Assembly: GCA_035720425.1 (NCBI GenBank)
Contig: DASTOB010000127.1
Span: 1 to 64,000, forward strand
Direction of reading: 5' to 3'
DNA: 64,000 nucleotides
Origin: DASTOB01 sp035720425
GTDB lineage: Bacteria; Chloroflexota; Limnocylindria; Limnocylindrales; CSP1-4
The notes below the pieces were generated by a model, which searched no databases, was not told where the DNA came from, and worked only from the letters and a program-made list of their open reading frames with translations. Numbering within the stretch: position 1 is the stretch's first letter; the number at the start of each line of letters is the position of its first letter. Below, one piece after another: positions 36,930 to 43,529 of the stretch. The translations under genes and the position numbers were made by a program.

Positions 36930-38192
36930 GTGCGCGACCGAACGGGAGTAGTGCGGCAGGTGGAGAGAGAAGCGGTCCTCGTCGGGATCGACGTCGGCAC
37001 GACGAAGGTCTGCGCGCTCATCGGCGAGGTCAGTCGCGATGGGCGGCTGACGATCATGGGCCACGGCACGGTGCCGGCGTCCGGGCTCAAGAAGGGCGTC
37101 GTCGTCAACATCGACCAGACCGTCCGCTCGATCGCCGATTCGGTCGAGCGTGCCGAGCGCCTGTCGGGCTGGAAGATCGACCGGGCCTTCGTCGGCGTCG
37201 GCGGCAGCCACGTGTCGAGCCTCAACTCGCCCGGCCAGGTCGCGGTGACCGCCCACACCCGCGAGGTCACCCGGGAGGACGTCAACCGGGCCATCGAGGT
37301 GGCCCGGGCCGTGTCGATCCCGTCGAACCGCGAGGTGCTCCACGTCGAGCGGCGCGGGTTCATCGTCGACGGCCAGGAGGGGGTCAAGGACCCGCTCGGC
37401 ATGAGCGCGCTGCGGCTCGAGGTCGAGACCCACATCATCACCGGCTCGGCGACCGCGGTCCAGAACCTCTCGAAGTGCGTCCAGCAGGCCGGCGTCAAGA
37501 TCGACGAGCTGGTCGTCAACTCGCTCGCCTCCGCCGAGGCCGTGCTGACCGAGACGGAGAAGGAGCTCGGTGTGGCCGTGGCCGACATCGGCGCCGGCAC
37601 GATCGATCTCGCCCTGTTCACCGACGGCTCCCCGTTCCACACCGCGGTCGTCCCGGTCGGCGGCAACAACGTCACGAACGACGTGGCGATCGGGCTCAAG
37701 ACGAGCCTGCCGGTGGCCGAGGAGCTGAAGATCCGGAACGGCACGTGCGACCTGCGGACGGTCGGCGAGGACGAGGAGATCAGCGTCGCCATCCTCGGCG
37801 AGGAGGCCGGCCGAACGGTCAGCCGACTCGAGGTCTGCCAGATCATCGAGGCCCGCATGCGCGAGACGTTCGAGCTGCTCAAGGCGGAGATGGCCATGGC
37901 CGGGCCGGGCATGCTGCCGGCCGGGATCATCCTGACCGGCGGCGCCGCTCAGCTGGCGGGCTCGGCGGAGCTCGCCCGCGAGGTGCTCGGGATGCCGGTC
38001 CGGGTGGCCGGACCGTCGGGCATCGGCGGGCTCGTCGACACGCTCCTCAACCCGACCTACGCGACGGCGGTGGGACTGCTCCAGTGGGGCGCCGCCAGCC
38101 TCGGCACGAGCGACCCGCTGCGCTACGAGTCCGCCCCGGCGCTCGGCATCCTCGGCCGCATCCGGGACGCCGTGCGCAGCCTCTTCCCGTAG
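36930..38192 (+). CDS. ftsA: cell division protein FtsA
   Basis: 420 aa. Actin-like ATPase that tethers FtsZ to the membrane. LVGIDVGTTKVCALIGEV is the phosphate-1 motif, VADIGAGTIDLALF phosphate-2, and ILTGGAAQL the adenosine motif. The SHS2/1C domain starts near residue 95. The C-terminal LGRIRDAVRSLFP is an amphipathic membrane-targeting helix. The start is uncertain between GTG 36930, 36951 (GGGAG just upstream) and 36960; the longest is listed. Confidence 0.94.
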   Translation: MRDRTGVVRQVEREAVLVGIDVGTTKVCALIGEVSRDGRLTIMGHGTVPASGLKKGVVVNIDQTVRSIADSVERAERLSGWKIDRAFVGVGGSHVSSLNSPGQVAVTAHTREVTREDVNRAIEVARAVSIPSNREVLHVERRGFIVDGQEGVKDPLGMSALRLEVETHIITGSATAVQNLSKCVQQAGVKIDELVVNSLASAEAVLTETEKELGVAVADIGAGTIDLALFTDGSPFHTAVVPVGGNNVTNDVAIGLKTSLPVAEELKIRNGTCDLRTVGEDEEISVAILGEEAGRTVSRLEVCQIIEARMRETFELLKAEMAMAGPGMLPAGIILTGGAAQLAGSAELAREVLGMPVRVAGPSGIGGLVDTLLNPTYATAVGLLQWGAASLGTSDPLRYESAPALGILGRIRDAVRSLFP

Positions 38193-38202
38193 AGCCGCGG
38201 CG

Positions 38203-38616
38203 GTGTGGACCCTCGCGATCGAGGTGCGGACGGGTCCGCAGCGGGGCCTGTTCGACCTGACCGACGACTGCGCGCGCTTCGCGGCCGAGGCCGCCGCCGG
38301 CGGTGACGGCCTGCTGAACGTGTTCGTCGCGCACGCGACGGCGGGCCTCGTCGTCGTCGAGCTGGGCTCGGGCTCCGATGCCGATCTCCTCGAGGCGCTC
38401 GACCGACTCCTGCCCCGCGACGACCGCTGGCGCCATCGGCACGGGTCGGCCGGCCACGGCGCGGATCACGTCGTGCCACTGCTCGCCGGGCCGTCGCTCA
38501 GCGTGCCGGTCGTGGGCGGCCGGATGGCGCTCGGGACGTGGCAGTCGATCGCCCTGCTCGACCCGAACGCCGACAACGGTGTCCGCACCGTCCAGTTGAG
38601 CTTCCTCGCGGGCTGA
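38203..38616 (+). CDS. YjbQ/UPF0047 family protein
   Basis: 137 aa. LNVFVAHATAGLVVVE and the histidine-rich HRHGSAGHGADHVVPLL, followed by VGGRMALGTWQSIALLD and a C-terminal beta strand, define UPF0047 (YjbQ). Members have weak thiamine-phosphate synthase activity in vitro, and their physiological role is open. It begins 10 nt after ftsA and probably shares its transcript. It is an unexpected tenant of the ftsA-ftsZ interval. The next gene is convergent. Confidence 0.88.
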   Translation: MWTLAIEVRTGPQRGLFDLTDDCARFAAEAAAGGDGLLNVFVAHATAGLVVVELGSGSDADLLEALDRLLPRDDRWRHRHGSAGHGADHVVPLLAGPSLSVPVVGGRMALGTWQSIALLDPNADNGVRTVQLSFLAG

Positions 38617-38673
38617 CCGCGCCCGAGCGCTCCGGGCGGTCCCCGGGCGGCCCAGGCGGTCCGGGCGTCCCGG

Positions 38674-39711
38674 TCAGGCGTCGCGGCGAGCCAGCTCCCA
38701 GCCGAGGAGCAGGGCGGCGAGCCCGAGCGCCACGATCAGGGCGGGCAGCAGCGGCGCGTGACCGCCGCCCTGGATGGCGGCGGCGGCGTCGGTCGGCGGG
38801 AGCGTGATCGTCGGTCCGCTCGACGGGGCCGAACCCGCCCCCGGCGCCGGGACCCCGGGATCGGGCGTCGCGACGGCGCCGCACACGACGCTCTGCTGGC
38901 CGACGGTCGTCGTGATCATCACCGGATCCGGATCGAGACCCTCGACGAGCGCGACCTCGAACTCGAGCGACCCGAGGTGGCCGTCGGTATACGTGCATCC
39001 GCCGTCGGACCGCGTGCCCGTCGGCGACCCGACGACGCGCACGGATACGTGAGCCGGCTCGTCGTCCGTGCCCCACGGCTGAACGAGGACGGCGAACGCG
39101 CCGTCCGGGCTCGGGCCGATCGACCCGACCCAGCGGCCGCCGTCGACCCGCTCCATCGTCAGCACGGCCGTGGCGATGGCGACCGGGGCGCCGGCCGCGT
39201 CGCGGACGAAGCCGGTCAGGATCGGGGCGCCCGGCTCCGGCGCGTCACACGCCACGGACGTGGCGAGGGCGACGGTGACCGGCAGCTCGATCGCCGCCGG
39301 GTCGCTCGGCTGTCTCGCCGTGCCGGACCAGCGCTGGGTGAACGTGCACCCGTCGACGAGCTCGTGCGTGGTTCGGGCGGCCGACGCGGCCAGCGTCACG
39401 ACCGGGCCGCCATCGGATCGGCCGACCCCGTCGAAGACCGCCCGCCCGTCGTCGTCGGTGACGCCGTCGAGCGCCTGGAACGGCACGCCGTCGGCCGCGG
39501 CGGTCAAGGACACGATCACATCCGGCAGCGGGATCCCCGAGCCGCTCGCGACGGTCACGACGACCTGGGCGTCGAGCGCGACCCCGGCGGGCACCGGCGT
39601 GCCGCCCGGGACGACGGGATCGGCGGCCTGCGCGCCGGGCGCCAGGCCGAGGCCGGCTGCCGCGAACGCGACGAGCATGACGAGCTGAGAGAACCGACGC
39701 CTGATGAGCAC
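38674..39711 (-). CDS. surface-anchored protein with Ig-like (CNA-B/CarboxypepD) repeats
   Basis: 345 aa. A signal peptide (RRRFSQLVMLVAFAAAGLGL, cleavage near GAQA-AD) is followed by two carboxypeptidase-regulatory or CNA-B-like beta domains: one around GSGIPLPDVIVSLTA...GVTDDDGRAVFDGVG, a second around LTGFVRDAAGAPVAIATAVL. A Pro/Gly-rich linker and a C-terminal membrane helix end in WELARRDA. No LPxTG motif is seen, so it is held by the helix. The GTG at 39711 is chosen because it directly precedes the signal peptide; an ATG at 39789 would add 26 residues. It lies between ftsA/yjbQ and ftsZ on the other strand. Confidence 0.75.
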   Translation of the reverse strand: MLIRRRFSQLVMLVAFAAAGLGLAPGAQAADPVVPGGTPVPAGVALDAQVVVTVASGSGIPLPDVIVSLTAAADGVPFQALDGVTDDDGRAVFDGVGRSDGGPVVTLAASAARTTHELVDGCTFTQRWSGTARQPSDPAAIELPVTVALATSVACDAPEPGAPILTGFVRDAAGAPVAIATAVLTMERVDGGRWVGSIGPSPDGAFAVLVQPWGTDDEPAHVSVRVVGSPTGTRSDGGCTYTDGHLGSLEFEVALVEGLDPDPVMITTTVGQQSVVCGAVATPDPGVPAPGAGSAPSSGPTITLPPTDAAAAIQGGGHAPLLPALIVALGLAALLLGWELARRDA

Positions 39712-39898
39712 CCGAGATCCCCGAGATCCCGGCAACCCGAGCGGATCGCCTGGTCCCGAGGATAGGCAGATCGGCTGCGCGATGTCCATCCAAAGGTCCT
39801 GTTCGCGGTGCTCCGCGGCACCGACGATGAGGCGCCCACGGGCCGGAAATTGGCGCCGATTCGGACGATCCGGGGCGCCGCCGCGGGCCTCCGGGTGA

Positions 39899-39904
39899 TA
39901 GACT
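39899..39904 (+). promoter_or_regulatory. -10 box of the ftsZ promoter
   Basis: TAGACT, predicting a start near 39911 and a leader of about 95 nt. It is needed because the gene between ftsA and ftsZ is on the opposite strand, so ftsZ cannot be reached from PmraZ without a long antisense read-through. Confidence 0.5.
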
Positions 39905-40006
39905 CCGCGCAACCCCGACGGACCTCGCAGGCCGGGACCGAGCCAGGTTGAGGGGCGCGCGCTCGACCATGACTGACAGACCCGTCCGCAGACCGGAGGA
40001 GAGGCG

Positions 40007-41230
40007 ATGCCGCTGCGTTCCGATTCCGAGAACTTCGCGCTGATCCGCGTCATCGGGGTCGGCGGCGGCGGAAGCAACGCGGTCAATCGGATGATTCGGG
40101 CCGAGATGATGGGCGTCGAGTTCATCGCCTGCAACACGGACGCCCAGGCCCTGCTCCAGTCGGACGCCCCGCACAAGATCCGGATCGGCGACAAGATCAC
40201 CCGGGGCCTCGGCGCGGGCGGCGATTCGAGCATCGGGGCACGGGCCGCGGAAGAGGACTCGGAGAAGATCGCCCAGGCCCTCGCGGACTCCGACATGGTG
40301 TTCATCACGGCCGGGTTGGGCGGCGGGACCGGCTCGGGCGCGGCACCGATCGTGGCCGAGATCGCCAAGGATGCGGGCGCCCTGACGATCGGCGTGGTGA
40401 CCAAGCCGTTCGGGTTCGAGGGAGCCCGGCGCAAGCTCGTCGCCGAGAAGTCGGCCGAGGAGCTCAAGTCGAAGGTCGACACGCTCATCACGATCCCGAA
40501 CGACCGGCTCAAGGACGTCGTCCAGAAGAACACCTCGATCCTCGACGCGTTCAAGGTCGTCGACGACGTGCTCCGCCAGGGCGTCCAGGGGATCAGCGAC
40601 ATCATCACGATGCCCGGGCTCATCAACCTCGACTTCGCGGACGTCCGCGCGATCATGAAGGACGCCGGCTCGGCGCTCATGGGCATCGGCCGGGCGACCG
40701 GCGAGACGCGGGCGGTGGACGCCGCGCGCGAGGCGATCGCGAGCCCGCTCCTCGAGGTCAACATCGCCGGCGCGCAGGGGATCCTGTGGAACATCACCGG
40801 CTCCTCGACGCTCGCCCTCAACGAGGTGCTCGACGCGGCCGAGGAGATCCGGGCCGCCGCGGACCCGGAGGCGAACATCATCTTCGGGACGACGTTCAAC
40901 GACCGCCTCGGCGACGAGGTCATGGTCACGGTCATCGCCACCGGCTTCGACGGCGGGCGGCGGCGGGACATCGGCCGGCGCGAGCAGGCCGCCCAGCCGA
41001 CCGACACGTCGACGAGCCGGCCGGCCCAGCGCGACTACCTCGAGGAGCTCGAGCGCCAGCGGACGCAGGCCGACGGCGGGGTCATGGACGACTCGGTCCG
41101 GCGGGACGACCAGGCGGCGGCCCTTGCCGCGGTGCGCGTGGAGCGATCGGCCAGCGAGGCGGTGGCGGCGAAGCGAGCGAGCTACGACGCCGACGACCTC
41201 GAAATCCCGTCGTTCTTGCGCCGCAAGTAA
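40007..41230 (+). CDS. ftsZ: cell division protein FtsZ
   Basis: 407 aa. Tubulin-like GTPase forming the Z-ring. GVGGGGSNAVNRM, the tubulin signature GLGGGTGSG (103-111), the T7-loop NLDFADVRAIMKDAG and the conserved C-terminal peptide LEIPSFLRRK, which binds FtsA, are all intact. A charged linker of about 80 residues separates the globular part from the C-terminal peptide. GGAGGAGAG precedes the ATG. Confidence 0.97.
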   Translation: MPLRSDSENFALIRVIGVGGGGSNAVNRMIRAEMMGVEFIACNTDAQALLQSDAPHKIRIGDKITRGLGAGGDSSIGARAAEEDSEKIAQALADSDMVFITAGLGGGTGSGAAPIVAEIAKDAGALTIGVVTKPFGFEGARRKLVAEKSAEELKSKVDTLITIPNDRLKDVVQKNTSILDAFKVVDDVLRQGVQGISDIITMPGLINLDFADVRAIMKDAGSALMGIGRATGETRAVDAAREAIASPLLEVNIAGAQGILWNITGSSTLALNEVLDAAEEIRAAADPEANIIFGTTFNDRLGDEVMVTVIATGFDGGRRRDIGRREQAAQPTDTSTSRPAQRDYLEELERQRTQADGGVMDDSVRRDDQAAALAAVRVERSASEAVAAKRASYDADDLEIPSFLRRK

Positions 41231-41560
41231 CGCCGACGGGGCTGCGGCCGGGACGGGCGTTGCCCACTGCGGTCCTCGCTCACGCACCTTGGGGTGCGCT
41301 CGCTCCGGTCCTCGCGGGCGCCTTCGTCGCGGCCACATCCCCGCCGGCTTGTCGAGGTGACTGCGCTCGCCTGCTCGGCGCCTCCTTCGCTGCGGCGGCA
41401 TCTCGGCGGGCTTGCTCTACGTGTCGCGGGCGCCTTCGTCGCGGCCACATCCCCGCCGGCTTGTCGAGGTGACTGCGCTCGCCTTTTCGGCGCCTCCTTC
41501 GCTGCGGCGGCATCTCGGCGGACGAGCATCCTGCCTGCCTTCAGGTAGCCCGCTCACCCG
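41231..41560. repeat. 98-bp direct repeat in the ftsZ-yggS gap
   Basis: The 330-bp gap holds two nearly identical 98-bp copies, 41312-41409 and 41424-41521, starting TCGCGGGCGCCTTCGTCGCG and ending with CATCTCGGCGG. They differ at about two positions (CTGCTC versus CTTTTC) and are separated by 14 bp. Before them, GGTCCTCGC occurs twice (near 41271 and 41307) around a small hairpin, CGCACC (41283-41288) with GGTGCG (41293-41298), that may end ftsZ transcription. No coding sequence is credible here; both copies read in all frames without family resemblance. Confidence 0.8.
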
Positions 41561-42334
41561 ATGACCGACGATCTCACGATCGATACGCTGCGTGAGGCTC
41601 GCGATCGAGTCATCACGAACATCCAGGCTGCGTGTGCGCGGGTGGGGCGCGATCCGGGGGAGGTGACGCTCGTCGCGGTGTCGAAGACGGTCGGGGTCGA
41701 GCGGTTGCGGGCGGCGGTGGAGGCCGGGCTCGGCGTGCTCGGCGAGAACCGGGTGCAGGAGGCGGCGGGCAAGGTGGGGCTCGTCGACGGCGCGACGTGG
41801 CACCTCGTCGGGCCGCTCCAGTCGAACAAGGCCCGGCGGGCGGTCGAGCTGTTCGACGTCGTCGAGTCGGTCGATTCGGTCGACCTCGCCCGGCGGCTCG
41901 ATCGGCTGGCCGGCGAGATGCGGCCGGACCGCCGGCTGCCGATCCTGCTCCAGGTCAACGTCGACGCCGACGCGGCGAAGGCCGGGTTCTCGGCGCATGC
42001 GCTCGAGGCGGCACTGGCGGAGCTCACCGATCTCGCGCACCTGCGCCTCGACGGCCTCATGACCATCGGCCGCCTCGTCGGCTCGGCCGAGGAGGCCCGT
42101 CCCACGTTCCGCGCCCTGCGGGACCTGTCGGCGCGGCTGCGCGACCGCCACGCGGCTCTCGGGGCCGGCCTGTCGATGGGCATGACCGACGACTATGCGG
42201 TCGCGGTCGAGGAGGGCGCGACGATCGTCCGGGTCGGGCGCGCGATCTTCGGGGAGCGGCCGCACGCCCATGGCCCGGCGGGTCTTCATACCCACGCACA
42301 CGACGGCGACCACGCGCACGATCACCGTGGGTGA
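41561..42334 (+). CDS. yggS: PLP homeostasis protein YggS/PLPBP with His-rich tail
   Basis: 257 aa. A TIM-barrel PLP-binding protein that buffers pyridoxal phosphate and affects amino acid pools. The PLP Lys is in VAVSKTVG; GENRVQEAAGK, WHLVGPLQSNKARRAV, DGLMTIG and the phosphate site LSMGMTDDYAVAVEEGATIVRVGRAIFG are as expected. The last 24 residues (234-257) carry eight histidines interleaved with Ala, Asp and Gly, a metal-binding type of tail not usual for the family. No obvious ribosome site. Confidence 0.92.
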   Translation: MTDDLTIDTLREARDRVITNIQAACARVGRDPGEVTLVAVSKTVGVERLRAAVEAGLGVLGENRVQEAAGKVGLVDGATWHLVGPLQSNKARRAVELFDVVESVDSVDLARRLDRLAGEMRPDRRLPILLQVNVDADAAKAGFSAHALEAALAELTDLAHLRLDGLMTIGRLVGSAEEARPTFRALRDLSARLRDRHAALGAGLSMGMTDDYAVAVEEGATIVRVGRAIFGERPHAHGPAGLHTHAHDGDHAHDHRG

Positions 42335-42388
42335 CGCGACGCGCTGATAGGCACCCGTCATGCGGACGGCCCGGTCGTGGATCGCTGG

Positions 42389-42394
42389 TAGACT
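42389..42394 (+). promoter_or_regulatory. -10 box of leaderless yggT promoter
   Basis: TAGACT with the GTG start at 42402, 7 nt downstream, so transcription is expected to start on or next to the start codon. No Shine-Dalgarno precedes the GTG. Confidence 0.55.
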
Positions 42395-42401
42395 CTCGGC
42401 C

Positions 42402-42644
42402 GTGGAATCGTTCGTGCGGAACTTCTTCGAGCTCTTCTTCCTGGCGCTCTGGCTCCTCATCTTCGGACGGGTGATCATGTCCTTCGTCGACCCGATGGGA
42501 CGCAATCAGATCAGTGCGTTCCTGATCCAGACCACGGAACCGATCCTCGGGCCCGTGCGGCGGCTCCTGCCGCAGACCGGCATGTTCGATTTCAGCCCGC
42601 TCATCGTCCTGCTCGTCCTCGGCGTGCTCTGGCGCGCCCTCTGA
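42402..42644 (+). CDS. yggT: YggT family membrane protein
   Basis: 80 aa with two membrane helices (about 8-25 and 60-78) joined by a short loop with FVDPMGRNQISAFLIQTTEPILGPVRRLLP, a good match to YggT/Ycf19. It sits between yggS and a DUF167 gene, the typical yggS-yggT-yggU order downstream of ftsZ. The GTG at 42402 is chosen over the ATG at 42360 because the -10 box would lie inside the longer frame. Confidence 0.88.
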   Translation: MESFVRNFFELFFLALWLLIFGRVIMSFVDPMGRNQISAFLIQTTEPILGPVRRLLPQTGMFDFSPLIVLLVLGVLWRAL

Positions 42645-42928
42645 TCCTGGACGGGAACGAGGTTCGCTTCGCCGTTCGACTGACTCCGCGGGGTGGGTCC
42701 GATCATGTCGAGGGGGTGGTCGACGGCGTGCTCCGGGCGCGCGTCGCGGCCCCGGCCATCGAGGGGGCCGCGAACCAGGCGTTGCTCCGCCTCCTGGCCG
42801 ACGAGTTGGGCGTCGCGCGGCGTTCCGTGCGCCTCGTGGCCGGCGCGGCCGGCCGCCAGAAGCTCGTCGTGGTCGAGGGCGTGACGCGCGAGGCGCTCCT
42901 GTCGCGCTGGCCGGACCTTCGGGTATGA
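42641..42928 (+). CDS. DUF167/YggU family protein, non-canonical start
   Basis: 95 aa from CTG 42641. EVRFAVRLTPRGGSDHVEG, VDGVLRARVAAPAIEGAANQALLRLLADELGV and VRLVAGAAGRQKLVVVEG match the DUF167/UPF0235 family over its whole length. The first canonical start (GTG 42716) would remove the conserved RLTPRG part. In frame upstream only CTG 42641 (overlapping the yggT stop as CTGA) or ATC 42644 are available, so translation probably re-initiates from yggT at a CTG. The family's function is unknown. Confidence 0.75.
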   Translation: MILDGNEVRFAVRLTPRGGSDHVEGVVDGVLRARVAAPAIEGAANQALLRLLADELGVARRSVRLVAGAAGRQKLVVVEGVTREALLSRWPDLRV

Positions 42929-42929
42929 T
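42924..42929 (+). promoter_or_regulatory. -10 box of the tRNA-Val gene
   Basis: TATGAT overlaps the DUF167 stop codon and lies 36 nt before the tRNA 5' end, allowing a short precursor leader. No clear -35. Confidence 0.5.
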
Positions 42930-42964
42930 CGGGCTGCGTCGACGCAGCGACCGGCGGCGCCCGT

Positions 42965-43041
42965 GGGCGATTGGCTCAGTCGGTTAGAGCGCGCGGTTCA
43001 CATCCGCGAGGTCACTGGTTCGAATCCAGTATCGCCCACCA
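42965..43041 (+). tRNA. tRNA-Val (anticodon CAC)
   Basis: The mature body is 42965-43038 with CCA encoded at 43039-43041. The acceptor stem GGGCGAT pairs with ATCGCCC. The D-arm is GCTC...GAGC. The anticodon stem CGCGG/CCGCG encloses TTCACAT, giving anticodon CAC for GUG codons. The T-arm CTGGTTCGAATCCAG is standard. The encoded CCA and strict cloverleaf make this secure. Confidence 0.96.
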
Positions 43042-43440
43042 CCTTCAACCCGGAGTCGCGATGGCCGACGTCCAGCTGTGCGGATGGACGACGGACGATC
43101 GCCGCCGGCTGGAGCCGCGGCGTTCCTGTCAGGCGATACCCAGGCGGTCGCTCGTCAGCGGGCGCGGGCCGACGAGGACGCCCGGTACGCTCGAAGCCGC
43201 GCCGAGTTTTCGCCACGCGATCCTCAGGCGGTCACCCGACGAAATCTCGGTGACTACCGACCGCGTGAGTGTCGTGTGTCAGGAAGTCAAGGGGCTCGAT
43301 CAGAACCGCCCCTTGGATGTACCCCCAGATCCGAGGGCGTCAGGAGTAGTGACGCCGTTCGTTGCGGTCGCCGAGCACGCGCGCGTCACGATCGCGGCCG
43401 TCGCTCGTCTCATCGATGACACGCGACCGCCCAGTCCGCG
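43042..43440. other. non-coding region after tRNA-Val
   Basis: No credible gene. A reading frame through the tRNA and this stretch (starting MAQSVRARGSHP) is the well-known spurious translation of a tRNA gene. A hairpin, CAAGGGGC (43288-43295) with GCCCCTTG (43308-43315), might be a processing or termination element. No integrase, repeat of the tRNA 3' end or insertion sequence is seen. Confidence 0.55.
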
Positions 43441-43474
43441 CGAAGCCCCCGGATCCTCCTCCCCGGGGGCTTCG
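43441..43474. terminator. strong hairpin terminator upstream of acnA 3' end
   Basis: A perfect 12-bp inverted repeat, CGAAGCCCCCGG (43441-43452) with 43463-43474, around a 10-nt pyrimidine-rich loop. It lies 55 bp beyond the aconitase stop on its downstream side, so it should end acnA and also transcripts coming from the tRNA. Confidence 0.75.
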
Positions 43475-43529
43475 TGGTGCCGAGGCGTGGAGGGTGTCGC
43501 GGCTCCGCTGAGGCGCCCGTAACCCCGCG

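Noticed and set aside
41312..41521. CRISPR array or insertion sequence end
   Set aside because: Only two 98-bp units with one 14-bp spacer; units are too long and spacer too short for CRISPR, and there is no transposase or terminal inverted repeat.
41182..41548. Several 60-115-codon frames on both strands across the 98-bp repeats
   Set aside because: They repeat their own sequence because of the DNA duplication, lack ribosome sites, and match no family.
42971..43522. 183-codon reading frame starting MAQSVRARGSHPRG across tRNA-Val and the following gap
   Set aside because: It is the classic false frame generated by translating a tRNA gene; no codon or family support beyond the tRNA.
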